From Sphagnum compactum (lineage: Eukaryota > Bryophyta > Sphagnopsida > Sphagnales): 64,000 bases of DNA. Positions within the stretch are counted from its first letter, which is position 1. Each line of letters begins with the position of its first letter. Position numbers and translations under genes: made by a program. The notes beneath the pieces were generated by a model. It searched no databases, was not told the DNA's origin, and saw only the letters and a list, made by a program, of their open reading frames with translations. The DNA lies in the NCBI GenBank assembly GCA_965153455.1, contig OZ234493.1:24728213-24792212 (forward strand). Reading direction: 5' to 3'. Shown here piece by piece: positions 1-10,774 of this stretch.

Positions 1-157
1 GAGGTTCTAGTCTAATTTCTTCCCTTCCGATCGCTGAATCTTTGAGGAGGCGTCGTTGCAGTAGTGAGATTTCCTTCATAAGTGTAACTGTGATCTGTAG
101 TAGACTCGCACGGAATTGTTTGAGTAAATTGTGGAGGCCCCCTGTTTTTGCCGCGAG

Positions 158-2514
158 ATGGCAGACCTACCTTCGGATCAGCTACCTTCTGTTTTTGCCG
201 AAGCTGATCAGAAGGTAGCTGATATCCCTGTTGCAGCAGAAGAACCGTCCACCGCCGTCGAAGCTGATACTGGAGGTAAGTTTGTAGCTTGTTGGGACTA
301 GAACACATTGGTTCTCCCTCTTCCAAGCGAAGAGTTCTGGAATATAAGCTGTAGTACCCCTCTGTCTGTCTGTAGAGAGTACACAAACTTTCAGCATGGC
401 ATCCCCACTGGGAAGTACCTACATATCAAAAGAGAAGATGATGACCTGGTATCTTCTTGTGCAGTGCATGCATGTCCTGTTGAAATATGTGCAGGATGGA
501 TTTCTTTCTGTTGGCTAAGTTGTGTGTACCTGACTGGCCAGCCAACCAGATGCAAAGTATGTAACATGGTGATGATGATGCCTTCACGCCTTTTTTTGCA
601 GGGGAGGTCACAACTCCTCAGGCCGAGGACACTACTGTACCGGAGCCAGCTGCACCCACTGCATCTGAGGAAACTGTAACACCTCCGGCAGCTGCAGAGG
701 GGGAGACCAAGGATCTTGCTGTGGAGAGTAAGGAGGAAACATCGGCAGCAGGTCAGTAAGTAGCAAAGATTAAAGGGACCAAATAAGAAAACTCATACAT
801 GATTCACTGTGTCTTCCATCCCCTACATAGTTGTTTTGTTCTATTATTGACACTGAACTAGTTACTTATGGATTTGTGATGAGTTCTGAATGTCAGCAGC
901 ATTAGAAACTTTGGTTTTGCAGTTCTCTATCAGCATGAACCTTGATAAACAAGACATCTGCTCTTTACTGTGTTGCCCTGAACTTCTTGTTTCAGGTTTT
1001 TGTTAAACATGATGATCTTGGTGGAATCTGGCATCTTGTTCACTCCCAAGTTTTGATTTGTTGCACATAATTTCTTAGTGGGTCTTAACAGCATTAGAAT
1101 TAAAAGGTTGACACTAGGGAGGAGAGCTAAGTGCTGGTTGGTTGCACAGGTTTTTTTTCCTTACATTTAGAAACTATACCAGGCCATGGCTGCTGTGTGT
1201 TTTCTCTCAAGAGATTCATTTTGCTGTTATGAGCTGATGTTGTCGCTGACATGTTTTTAGCTTTTACAGTGAATTTTTGAATGGATTTGACTAAGTGACT
1301 GTTGAATTGATCAACAGCAAGTGCTACTGAGGCTGCTCCAGAGCCTGAGAACAAGATTGCAGAGACCTCCAGTCCCAATCTTTTCCAGAAGCTGAAAGGG
1401 AGGTTCTTGCATGGGGAGAAAGCAAAGGGAAAGGAAACTCCAGTTAAGGAAGAACCTGAGTCAATTGCTGTGGAGCCAACATCTGTCTCAGAGGCAAAGC
1501 CAGAGCTGAAGGAAAGCAAACCTGGTTTCCTCTCCAAGGTCCGGAAGCTGTCAATCTGGAAGAATACCGAAACAAAATCTACTGAGCCTGCAGCAGCACC
1601 AGTGGAAGAAGAAGCTCCAAAAGCACCAGAAAGTGTGGAATCTTCCACTCCCCCAACTGAGGTATGCAGGAAGTGGTCAGTTTCTCAAGTACAGCTAGGT
1701 TTCAATTTTCCATGATTACAAATTGTACATTTACAGCCTGTTGTGTGTATTTCAAAAGGGATTCTAGGTCTACATACTTCTTTGCTTGAGTCCTGTTTTT
1801 GTCTGGAAGGTTCTACAACAAGTTGCTCTAATATGCTCTCTGTTGCATTCCTTCCAAAAGTTGGGACCTCCTTAGCTTAGAATAGCACACCTCAGGAAGA
1901 CCTACTTGATCCTCTGTTCAAGTTACACTATTTCCACACTGTAATAGCTTCTCTGAATATCTCCATACATGTGCTGATGCATTTTGCTCAACCCCATGTT
2001 GCAGGAACTGAGCACAGAACCAGTCGTCACAGAACCAGTTAGCACTGAAGAACCTACAGCTGAACCCCCCATCAAAGAACCAGTCAGTTCTGAAGCTGCT
2101 TCTGTGGAGGTGACACCTCCAGAGGAGAAAGCCACAGAACCTGTTGAGGAAGCTGCAACTGAGCCAGCTCCCACAAAGCCAGCACATAAATCACCCACAT
2201 TATTCCAGAAATTTGTGAGGAGAATCATGAATAAGAAGTTTAGTGTATCAGCACCTGCCTCAACACCTGCTACAGAAGCCAACCCAGCACCTGCTGCCGA
2301 ACCTGCCACAGAAGCTACCTCTGAACCTGCCAAAGAGACTGCCTCCACACCCGCTGAAGAGCCAGCTGCTGCACCTGCTGAAGAGACTACTGCTGCACCT
2401 GCTGAAGAGACTGTTGCTGCACCTCCTGCTGAAGAAACCTCCGCACCTACCAAAGAACCTGCCTCAGCACCTGTCTTAGAACCTGCTGTAGAACCTCTCA
2501 CTGCCAGCACCTGA
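158..2514 (+). CDS. Pro/Glu/Ala-rich protein of unknown function, four exons
   Basis: Exons at 158-275, 602-751, 1318-1661 and 2005-2514 join in phase through GT-AG introns and give about 373 aa, ending at TGA 2512-2514. The start is the ATG at 158, after a leader without an earlier in-frame ATG in this exon. I do not recognise the family. The protein is strongly low-complexity (Glu, Pro, Ala, Thr, Val) and acidic, and is punctuated by three basic-hydrophobic islands: SPNLFQKLKGRF in exon 3, KPGFLSKVRKLSIW in exon 3, and SPTLFQKFVRRIMNKK in exon 4. The two SPxLFQK islands are clearly related and look like short amphipathic helices in a disordered acidic chain. Exon 4 ends with PAEE-type repeats. 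No signal peptide or membrane segment is seen. A membrane-, cytoskeleton- or stress-related disordered protein would fit the composition, but that is a guess. Confidence 0.75.
2353..2448 (+). repeat. 24-bp coding tandem repeat (Pro-Ala-Glu-Glu type)
   Basis: Units starting GCTGAAGAGMC and ending GCTGCACCT repeat at 2353, 2377 and 2401, with a diverged fourth unit at 2425-2448. The array lies in frame in the last exon of the acidic Pro-rich gene and keeps an 8-residue period. This suggests growth by replication slippage without frame loss. Confidence 0.8.
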
Positions 2515-3150
2515 AAGAGGTTTGTTGTATCCAGCATTACTAATGTAGATTGTGTATCATAGGTATTCTACCTACATGTCCAGCACCCCTACCTAGACTG
2601 TCATTTCATTTGGGTGATGTTCTCATGTCGGTCATAAATTGAGGGAATCCCCTCCATTATTTACCAAGCTAGCCCGTTTTTGCCCAGATTTAACACCAAG
2701 ACTGAAAAGCTGCTTGTTAGGTTTTTAAAGTTTCAATAAGCAGTACATGTAAGTGCTGTTCCATGACTGTCAGTGCAATTTTTGTAGCAATAATTTTTTT
2801 CTTCTTGTCAAATGGCTCTATGATTGATCAGCTCTCAATGGTTTGATCTGTGTATGTGTATGTGTGTATCTCTCTCTCTGAGTTCTAGTCCAAACAAGAG
2901 TAAGATGCTTGCTTCTTCATTTTCCATCTTGTGGCCTAACCTGTTAAAGTGGTTGTTTTCAGATACAATGTTCTGGTGAGAGTACCTATGGAAATGCGAG
3001 GAGAACCTGATCCTCAGACTGAATCTGTCATTTCACAAATGAACCGGTTTTCAGCAGATTTGGATGACTGCTCCCTGCTCTCAGGCCTTGCAGCAGTTGT
3101 TGGTTGTTAAAGGCAAGGTAACAGGAGCCAGGTGAAGTCAATAATAAAGT
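2515..3150 (+). other. 3' untranslated region with a possible 3'-UTR intron
   Basis: After the stop codon there is a candidate donor (GAG|GTTTGT near 2520) and a candidate acceptor (TTTTCAG near 2961), followed by non-coding sequence and an AATAAA at about 3143-3148. The 3' UTR may therefore be spliced, or an alternative terminal exon may exist. A short TG/TC-rich stretch lies at 2848-2880. Confidence 0.35.
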
Positions 3151-3159
3151 AGGAATGTG

Positions 3160-4400
3160 CACAACTATGGTCTATTTGCAATCAATTGAGACCATTTGAT
3201 CACAGTTTTGCTCACAACAAATTAGATGGTTGTTTTCTCACATCATATCTGTGAGCCTTATAAACATCGCACTGCTTCAGGAGGGCAAAGTCAAAGCATG
3301 GTGCATTCATCCCTCAATTATTTCTACTCCTCTTTGGAGTTCCCTTTGTTTTTGTCAGAGGTAGAGGGCAGCCAAGTTTTTGGGGCTATTGAAAATTGTG
3401 ATTCAAAGTATCTACAGTGTTATGCTCTTGGGGGACTGGCAATTGTGCTTCTTTAGTGATGAGTCCCACCTATTCTTAGTCTGGACGCCATTTGTAATGG
3501 AAAATTGCTATGTATTTGTAGTCAATTTCTCAGATTCCACATTCTTCTCATTTCAGCATGGCCTCGATGAATCCCTTCAATTTTTTTACACAAATTTATT
3601 ACTGGGTCAATTCATTTGACAGGTACTTATGGAAGATCGGCAAACATGATGACATTGAAGTTATTCACCACATAACTTTTTGCTTTGGAGTTCTGTGTAG
3701 AGATTCTTGGATCCTTACTAAACGCATTTGGCTACTAAACCTTGTCCAGAATGAATATTTTGAGACCTGGATATTTGCGAAGAACACTAACTAGAATTTT
3801 CACAAAAGTCATATATTTAAGTATCTAAATCTGGGAAGAAATTTGAGTAATGGAAATCCACATTGCTTCACAAGCACAATATTCTCAAATTTGGTATTGT
3901 TGGGTTTTTCTGCACTAAAGCATTGGCCTGCTCAATGAATCAGGAGCTTCTTGAGCAGACTAAAAGATGTTGCATCAGCAACAGGCAGATCTTAAACTTG
4001 TACCGAAACCCCTCACATGATTCATTTGGCCAGATGTGAAGGAACCACTGCTTGGTATCCCAGTTACACCAGTATGAAGAATCAAGGAGGATCAGCCAAA
4101 ACTTCTTGCAACTCTGCCCTCTTGAATTTCCAAGGCGAAACATGATCATCTATCCTGAGCCTATAACAAATGTTATAATGATTTACAGTTCTTGTACAAT
4201 CGTGTCTCCAATGAGATCTGGTAAGAAGAATCGAATCCATCATCATCATCCAACAAGCAATTTGGGGGTTGAATTCTCTAAAATAAAAAAGAAAGTGTCC
4301 AAAAGAGATGTACTGCAAAATTTGGAAACAATTTGACCAAAAATTGATCAGCATGATGGAGTATGATCTCCATTTAAACTCTAAGAGTCCACAAGGACCG
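3160..4400. other. Intergenic stretch between convergent genes
   Basis: Several short open frames occur here, up to about 107 codons, but none shows a recognisable domain, clear splice context or coding-like composition. The right-hand part should hold the 3' UTR of the minus-strand 6-phosphogluconate dehydrogenase gene. Confidence 0.4.
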
Positions 4401-4479
4401 AGCATAGCAAGAATAGATCAACAAAAATGCCCTTCATTTGCTACAGCATTGACAAGATCTCTGTGGTTCTGTGTCCAAA

Positions 4480-5976
4480 TCACTTTGCCACAGCCCCAAC
4501 ATTTGCCTTGTTGTTAACATACTTCTTGGCAATTTTGAACCACTCTGTATGATAAGAGCCTGGCATATCAATTCGCTCATATGTGTGAGCTCCAAAGTAA
4601 TCACGCTGGGCTTGCACAAGATTGGCAGGAAGTCGTGCCCGTCTGTATGTGTCAAAGTAAGCAAGACTTGCACTCATACCTGGAGTACTCACTCCAACCT
4701 CAATTGCCAAGCTCACAATGCGTCTCCATGCACCTTGCCTCTCCACCATCTCTTTTGCAAACTCAGGATCAATGAGGAGGCTGGCCAGTTTGGGATTGCG
4801 GTCATATGCCTGCTTGATCCTGTCCAGAAACTTGGCCCGGATTATGCATCCTCCTTTCCAGATTCGTGCAAGCTCTCCCAAATTCAGGTTCCATCCCTTC
4901 TCCAGACTTTTGGCTCGTATGAGATTCATACCTTGTGCATAGCTGCAAATCTTGGCCGCATACAGAGCCTTTCGGACATCATCAATCAGAGCTTTCTTGT
5001 CTAGGTTCTTGACTGCCAAGATGTCTCCTACCCCAGCCTCCTTGAAAATTCTGGCAGCTTCCAAGCGCTCTTCCTTCAACCCAGATAGGAAGCGGGAGTC
5101 CAGGGAAGCTGCAATGGTGGGTGCTGCGATGGAGAGTTCAGCAGCTTGCTGCACAGTCCACTTGCCTGTACCTTTCATCCCTGTCTTATCCAGTATCTTG
5201 TCAACTAGGAAGCCATCACCCTTGTCATCCTTCACAGAGAAAATATCAGCCGTGATCTCCACCAAGAAACTCTCAAGCTCCCCCTCATTCCACTCTGTGA
5301 ATGCCTCATGCAATTCCTCGTTTGTGAGACCACCAACAGATTTCAAAACATCGTACGCCTCGGAGATGAGCTGCATGTCGCCATACTCAATACCATTGTG
5401 CACCATCTTGACAAAGTTCCCAGCCCCTCCTTCTCCAACGTATGTCACGCATGGACCGTCATCCACTTGAGCTGCAACTTTCTTCACCACGTCCTCTATG
5501 TAGTAATAAGCTTCAGGAGTACCTCCAGGCATCAACGAAGGTCCATTTCGAGCTCCCTCCTCTCCTCCAGATACTCCCATTCCCAGATACAGCAGTCCTT
5601 TCTCCTTCACAGCAGCAGCACGTCTCTCGGTATTCTCGTACCACTCATTACCTCCATCGATGATACAATCACCCGGCTCCAAATGCTTCGACAAAGTCTC
5701 GATGGTCTGGTCCACAGGAGCACCAGCCTTGACCAGGATAATCACAGAGCGAGGTTTCTGTATCGACTGCACAAACTCCTGTGGGCTGTAGTATCCCTTC
5801 AGGGGCAGATCCCCTTCCTCCTTCGCTCTCTCCACGGTTTCATCCACCTTGCTTGACGTCCGGTTGTACACAGAGATCGGGAAACCCTTTTCTGCAATGT
5901 TGAGCGCTAGATTCTGCCCCATGACGGCCAAACCTGCTAAACCAATTCTCGACATCCCGACAGCAGCATCCGCCAT
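4480..5976 (-). CDS. 6-phosphogluconate dehydrogenase, decarboxylating (intronless)
   Basis: A single uninterrupted frame encodes a 498-residue 6PGDH, close to the usual length of plant cytosolic/plastid enzymes. It oxidises 6-phosphogluconate to ribulose 5-phosphate and CO2 and makes NADPH in the oxidative pentose phosphate pathway. The N-terminal Rossmann fold shows GLAVMGQNLALN (GxAxxGxN) and YNRTSSKVDE. Then come VDGGNEWYENTERR, the GVSGGEEGARNGPS substrate loop, the catalytic-region KMVHNGIEYGDM, and the family signature DKTGMKGTGKW. The start was set at the Met at 5974-5976 by family length, although the frame stays open upstream for 29 more codons from 6063. The C-terminus has an extra tail, KKYVNNKANVGAVAK, and no obvious peroxisomal SKL-type ending. 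The lack of introns is typical of plant 6PGDH genes. It is convergent with the upstream acidic-protein gene. Confidence 0.97.
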   Translation of the reverse strand: MADAAVGMSRIGLAGLAVMGQNLALNIAEKGFPISVYNRTSSKVDETVERAKEEGDLPLKGYYSPQEFVQSIQKPRSVIILVKAGAPVDQTIETLSKHLEPGDCIIDGGNEWYENTERRAAAVKEKGLLYLGMGVSGGEEGARNGPSLMPGGTPEAYYYIEDVVKKVAAQVDDGPCVTYVGEGGAGNFVKMVHNGIEYGDMQLISEAYDVLKSVGGLTNEELHEAFTEWNEGELESFLVEITADIFSVKDDKGDGFLVDKILDKTGMKGTGKWTVQQAAELSIAAPTIAASLDSRFLSGLKEERLEAARIFKEAGVGDILAVKNLDKKALIDDVRKALYAAKICSYAQGMNLIRAKSLEKGWNLNLGELARIWKGGCIIRAKFLDRIKQAYDRNPKLASLLIDPEFAKEMVERQGAWRRIVSLAIEVGVSTPGMSASLAYFDTYRRARLPANLVQAQRDYFGAHTYERIDMPGSYHTEWFKIAKKYVNNKANVGAVAK

Positions 5977-6063
5977 TATTGCTCCTCCTCCACTTCCTTC
6001 CTTACTTCCTTCCTTCCTTCCTCTTAACAGCACCCTCAACCCAACCCTAATACAAAACCCCAC
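5977..6063 (-). other. In-frame N-terminal extension of 6PGDH (possible alternative start)
   Basis: The 6PGDH frame is open for 29 codons upstream of the family-consensus Met and begins with ATG at 6061-6063. The extension starts MGFCIRVGLRVLLRGRK and is Arg-rich and then Gly/Ser-rich, with two Glu residues. It could be a weak organelle presequence or simply 5' UTR. The purine-rich GGAAGGAAGG tract at about 5990-6025 on the minus strand argues for leader sequence. Confidence 0.35.
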
Positions 6064-6660
6064 AATCCAAACACAAACAGGCAGGCCTTACGAGCAGTTC
6101 CTTCTCTCAACAATGCACTCCAAGCCCACCGAATCGCCAACAATGGTACCAGAAACAGGGGGAAAAAACTACATGCAAAATTGCATCGCCAAAATCGAAG
6201 GCTCTCAAATCCAGAAACAAGCAAGCTGCTCTCTTCAAGCAAGGTGCTCTTGTGATGAAGTGAAAGGGAATCCGACCCTCCAACAAGACACCACAAACGA
6301 GCAAACAAACAAACAAACAACTCTTTGCGCCGCGCCGCGCTCCCGCACTGTCACACTCTCGGCGTACGCATGGCTCGGATGAGGAATAGAAGCGGTGGAT
6401 GAAGAATGGTAGGTCAATGAATGACTTTCTTTGAGAGACTGTAGTAACATGTACCTGCCACCCAACGTGACCCAACACCCACCAGTCCGTCTGTCATCCA
6501 TTAGGAAAGAGCCCGAGAAGGGGAGGTCTGTCATCCATTAGAAATCCGTTACAAGTTATGACTCAGTTGTGGATGGATTCATCCACAACTCAGTTACCAA
6601 GGTTTCACCTTGGTAACCTATCTGGTAAACCCTCCAACTCCCCCACTCATACTACTTAGG
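6064..6660. promoter_or_regulatory. 6PGDH upstream region with CT/GA-rich leader
   Basis: This is the upstream flank of the minus-strand 6PGDH gene. It holds a short CAAA-type repeat (about 6298-6320), a GC-rich CGCCGCGCCGCG patch near 6330, and a direct duplication of GTCTGTCATCCATTAG at about 6489 and 6527. No defined core promoter element can be called with certainty. Confidence 0.35.
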
Positions 6661-6790
6661 TAACTACTAACTACCTGTGTAAAGTGGGTAAGTATCATAG
6701 GTAAATAGGTAGGAAATATAGGTGGTTGCTATGTAAGTAGGTAGGTAAGTATAGGCAAGACACTTGGTGACTACTTAGATACATATGGAT
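6640..6790. repeat. Degenerate GTAG/GGTA-type simple repeat
   Basis: This is a run of TAGGTAAGTAGGTAGG-like tetranucleotide sequence with interruptions. The same kind of sequence returns at 7990-8185 and at 48400-48560, so this simple-sequence class recurs in the local genome. Confidence 0.6.
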
Positions 6791-7439
6791 GGTTGGTATA
6801 TATCTAATCACCATGGTTAGTTATGGGACAGACCCCAATAGTAAAAATAATGTTTCATGTTCATTCATTATCCATCCGCATAGTTCATTCTAGTTCAATG
6901 TCCAGCACATAATTCCCCAAGTGGCTTCTGAAAAATTAGAAACAAGGGGGCTTGTTGTGTAATGTTTTTATCCTAAAGTTGCAATCACACCTGATGTGTT
7001 TTTTTGGCTCTTTTTTGGCTGCTGCTCCTTTGGCTTTGCATTTCAAAGGTGATTTGTAAAGCTTGAGAAGGTGCTCCTATACCATTTTAAATCACTCAAA
7101 ATGGAGAAGAATTGAGAAAGATCTGCCAAAGTGTTCAGTGAGAGGCTAGTGTTTGGTGATGGGCCAGTCTACCCTATTACGCTTGCTCCTTAAAATGGAA
7201 GGGATCTTACACCTGCTTTTAGGCCTTAATCCCTCCCACTCTCAAATAATACTAGTGTAGCATATGCTGTTGGCCCAAGTGTGAACACATTGAGGGTTCA
7301 ACTAATTTTTCCTCCTAAATTCAACTTTTGCAATTTGTTTGAATTTCCAACCACAAAATCCACTCAAAAATCAGAGCTTAGCTCTGAAATTTTTGAAATA
7401 AACTCTTTTAAATTTGATGGCTGAGGGGTTTCCAACAAC

Positions 7440-7990
7440 ATCAAGAATGGTTAAACCTAATGACTAAACTTAGTGACTTAAAATAATGGCTCAACATAAT
7501 GATTAAACTTAATGACTTAAAGTAACCATTAAACATAATGGCTAAACCTTGATTAAATTTTGTGATTAAATATAATGGATAAACGTAATGGCTAAACCTA
7601 GTTGATAAACCTAATGATTAAATTTCATGGCTAAACATGGTGGTTAAATTTAGTTGATAAATTTAATGACTAAATGTATTTCATGGTTAAACTTAGGTTA
7701 AACCTAGTGTCAAAATCTAGTGGCTAAACATAATGATTAAACTTTGGCTAAACATAATGTTTAAACTTCGGTTAAACCTAGTGGCTAAACACCATGGGTA
7801 AACTTAAGTTAAACCTAATTAGTAATTTTAGTGGTTAAACATAGTGATTAAACCTAGGCTGTACCTATTGGCTATACTTAGTGGTTAAATTTAAGCTATA
7901 CCTATTGGTGAAATTTAATGGTTCAAGTTTCAAGTTATGCTAAACCTAGTGCCAAATTTAGTGGCTAAACATAATGGTTACACCTAGTGG
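7440..7990. repeat. Degenerate ~15-bp minisatellite (TAATGGTTAAACCTA-like)
   Basis: About 550 bp are built from diverged units of roughly 13-17 bp of the form ATGRYTAAACYTA / GTGGCTAAACATA. The CTAAACCTA core looks superficially like plant telomere repeat but lacks the regular CCCTAAA phase. It contains no coding potential. Confidence 0.75.
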
Positions 7991-8190
7991 TTAAAATTAA
8001 GTAAGTAAGTGGGTGGATAGGGAAGTAAATAATATGTAAGTAGGTGGTAGGCATGTAGGTAGGTAGGTGAGAAGGTATAGGTAGATAGGTAGGTAGGTAA
8101 GTAAATAATAGGTGGGTGAGTGGGTGGGTAATAGGTAAGTAAATAACTAACTAAATAAATAGGTGGGTGAATAGGTTGGAGGTAGATACA
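7990..8190. repeat. GTAG/GTGG tetranucleotide tandem array
   Basis: The stretch consists of GTAGGTAGGTAAGTA and GGTGGGTGAGTGGGTGGGT variants. It directly follows the 15-bp minisatellite. The long minus-strand frame across it, rich in Tyr, Pro, Thr and Leu, is a by-product of the repeat. Confidence 0.85.
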
Positions 8191-8202
8191 CAAGGTAATT
8201 GG

Positions 8203-8575
8203 ACATGTACATTTTGACTAAAGATCATTGGCCAACACTAGTAGAAAAACCCCATTTTTTTACTTGTCTTAGGCGATTAAAAGTGTCTTTTGCGATTATT
8301 TTTTATCAAAAAATAGTCGCAAAAGACACTTTTAGTCACCTAAGACAAGTCGAAAAATGGGGTTTTTCTACTAGTGCAATTCAACTAAATGTTCAAATTG
8401 ATTAAAGACCATTGGTCATGTTTACTAAAGATCATTGGCCATTTTGACTAAAGATCATTGGCCATTTTGACTAAATGTTCAACTTGACTAAAGATCATTG
8501 ACCATTTTGACTAAATGTTCAACTTGACTAAAGACCATTGGCCATTTTGACTAAGGTCGTATAACTTGACTATGT
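8203..8575. repeat. ~40-bp tandem repeat, interrupted by a MITE
   Basis: Units with TTTTGACTAAAGATCATTGGCCA and ACTAAATGTTCAACTTG alternate several times. The leftmost unit (8210-8235) and the rest (8380-8575) are separated by the palindromic transposon at 8236-8376, which therefore inserted after the array had formed. Confidence 0.8.
8236..8376. mobile_element. CACTA-type foldback MITE, 141 bp
   Basis: The element begins CACTAGTAGAAAAACCCC and ends GGGGTTTTTCTACTAGTG. It is an almost perfect inverted repeat over its whole length, with only a few mismatches and a tiny loop near 8307. It is flanked by a 3-bp direct duplication, CAA at 8233-8235 and CAA at 8377-8379. The terminal CACTA and 3-bp duplication are the hallmarks of CACTA (CMC) transposons, so this is a non-autonomous derivative. 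A transcript would fold into a roughly 65-bp hairpin. No coding sequence is present. Confidence 0.9.
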
Positions 8576-9023
8576 GTATCTAATCAAATAAATTATTATA
8601 ATCAAGTTGATCAGTCAATAAGTACATGTGTCATTCAAGCCCTTGGCCTTTAATTAAAATGTACATGTCCATTAGTCAAAATGACAAGTTAGTCAATTTG
8701 AACCTCTTAAAAAATCATGAATTGTAGCAGTGCATTTAACATTTGAAAGTGATTGTCGATGCTAGTTTCTCCCAGTGCTAACTCCTCCTTTTCTTTTTGT
8801 AGTGGCTCATATGGAGTTTTTCTTATCTCCCCTAAGACCTCTACTTCAATTACAACAGTTAAAAGCTCATCCATATCCTAATATGTTATTACCATAAGTA
8901 ACTTCTTCAATCATGCCTTCGTTTAGCTAGAAATTACCTTCACATTTTTACATTAAGAATGTAACCTTTGACAAATCATTTTTCCAACCTGTCATAATAT
9001 AGTTGAACCCTTTATCTTGGTTC

Positions 9024-9305
9024 TTAACGCATCGCATCCATCTTCAATCTCAATTCATCCTCGTCATAAATCCCATACTTATGGTTAAGTAATGCTTGTA
9101 ATGCTACCCAATCATACGGAATAAGATCAAGTCAACGGTACCAATCCCAAGCCTTTCCTCTCAAGTTGAGTTTCGCATTCTTGAATAATTTTTCTTCATC
9201 CAATTCTTGGACCTCTTTTATCATTTATAGTTTTTCTGTCCAATTAAACACATCCTCCATGTTTTTGCCCCAAAAGAGCTCATCCATCCTTTTTGGACTA
9301 ATCAT
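9024..9305 (-). pseudogene. Retrotransposon gag fragment
   Basis: A 94-codon stretch reads as the retrotransposon gag core: EDVFNWTEKL, then KLFKNAKLNLRGKAWDWYR, then PYDWVALQALLNHKYG and DEDELRLKMDAMR. The pattern of RGKAxxWY followed by a WxxLxxxLxxKY segment is typical of Ty3-type plant gag. Two in-frame stops interrupt it, one after WTEKL and one after DWYR. The second is consistent with CGA-to-TGA, and the frame ends in TAA at 9024-9026. It is not functional. Confidence 0.75.
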
Positions 9306-10752
9306 CTTGTTTTATGAAAACTTGAATACTCACAAAGTTAGTAGGCTTTATTCTTCTAATTTTAACTCATCTTCCTTTTTTCCAAACGTAATAGATTGAA
9401 GCCTATTGCTTCCTATCTTTATGTTTTAATTTAATTCATTTCTACTAGCATATCTCTAATTTGATATATCGTAAATATCAACACAAATAATTCAACAGAG
9501 CATATGAGACTCCCCTCTAGTATAGGCAATCTTCAAAATGTGGTTCGCTTCCTTAATCCTCCTATCTAATTCAAGCCTATAAAATTATGCACAACAAGTT
9601 CTTATGCCAATATCTATGGGTACCCACGCATCCCCTAATTTTGGTAATATGTAGTTGCAAATTAAGGTGGCTCAAAAACGACAAGAGTCTTAATCTCAAA
9701 AGTTCATATTTTAACATTAGAAAGGAAAAAATAGTTAAAAACCAATTTTGAATGGGTCTTATGTGGATTAATCAACTAATAAAGTCCATGTGAAAGGCTA
9801 CCCATCTAAACAATTCTTTGACATACATGTTAGGGCGAAAAAAATATCTATCCAACAAAAAATGACCAAAATAGGGACCAAGGAAAGTAAGGTCCAAATT
9901 TGGTCATTCAAAAATCCATAGTTATTTGTTAGTTAAATTTTTTGTTGTAATTTTTTTTCAATCCATATTTGTTTTTCCATCATGTTCGTTCATGACTCAT
10001 AGTAGGCACCATCAAATGACTTGAAATGAAGAGGATGTTTATGTGAAGAAATCAACTTAACTTCCTTCCACTATACGATTTATAATGTTACATGTTTGAA
10101 GAAAATATGCATGTTCATTAGAACTTTCAAATTGCCATTTAAACTTTTGGTCCAATTTATGACACAATTTATAGCTTATAAGTTGGGATAAACTTCCGTT
10201 AACCTCCACTTTTAAGATTTTGTCTCCTACTTGCAACATATGTTCAATTCCCGGTATGAAAAACCGAATGAAATGGTTTGGAGATGAAAATGAGCTTGGT
10301 ATCTAGATGTCACCTACTCTTGGAACTGGTTCTTCCTCCTCAAAAATAGAAGCAAAAGCATTAGGATTTGTAGGAAGTAAAAAAGAACATGCACTAAAAT
10401 TGTGCGACAATTTTCCACCCTCCAACTCCATCATGAACCTTGCTCCATACCTAGGCACAAGTTCCCAAAGCCGATGTGGTTGATCTTCATGACCAAATCT
10501 CTAATTTGTGCCTATCTAGGGTCAATACAAATAATGTCACCACCCCAAACCCACATATTCAAAGTATTAGAGCTCCCATAGTTGGAAATTGATTGAGCCT
10601 TTGTCTATTAAATCTACGAGTTATTTGTTGCTCAAAAATCTCTTGAGTGGTTAGTTCCTGCATAAATCCACTATTGCTAGACCTTGATATCTTGCAGTCA
10701 TGGCTCTGCTTTAAAATTGAATAAAAATAAATAAACTTTACTGACTAGAATT

Positions 10753-10764
10753 GATCTAATACCA
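10753..10764 (-). other. Possible retrotransposon primer-binding site
   Basis: On the minus strand the sequence is TGGTATTAGATC. It differs by two bases from TGGTATCAGAGC, the sequence complementary to initiator tRNA-Met used by many plant LTR elements. It lies upstream of the gag-like frame in the expected order. Confidence 0.4.
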
Positions 10765-10774
10765 AAAGAAAAGG

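Larger units (their letters stand above)
8960..10770 (-). mobile_element. Decayed LTR-retrotransposon, gag region
   Basis: Read on the minus strand, this stretch holds a possible primer-binding site, then a frame containing TTQEIFEQQITRRFNRQRLN (near 10590-10660), and later a gag core at 9024-9305. The order matches the 5' part of an LTR element lying in minus orientation. Frames are broken by stops and indels throughout. I could not delimit the LTRs. No protease, reverse transcriptase or integrase was recognised nearby, so the element is truncated. Confidence 0.55.

Noticed and set aside
1923-2537. A 204-codon minus-strand frame rich in Ala, Gly, Ser and Val opposite the acidic-protein gene
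   Set aside because: It is antisense to a spliced, in-phase exon and its composition is the mirror of the Pro/Glu/Ala repeats.
4952-5856. Plus-strand frames of 172-182 codons over the 6PGDH gene
   Set aside because: They are antisense by-products of the GC-balanced 6PGDH coding sequence with no recognisable domain.
7440-7990. Telomere-like array because of repeated CTAAACCTA
   Set aside because: The period is irregular at about 15 bp and lacks CCCTAAA continuity, so it is a minisatellite.
7984-8193. Minus-strand Tyr/Pro/Thr-rich frame
   Set aside because: It is wholly made of the tetranucleotide repeat.
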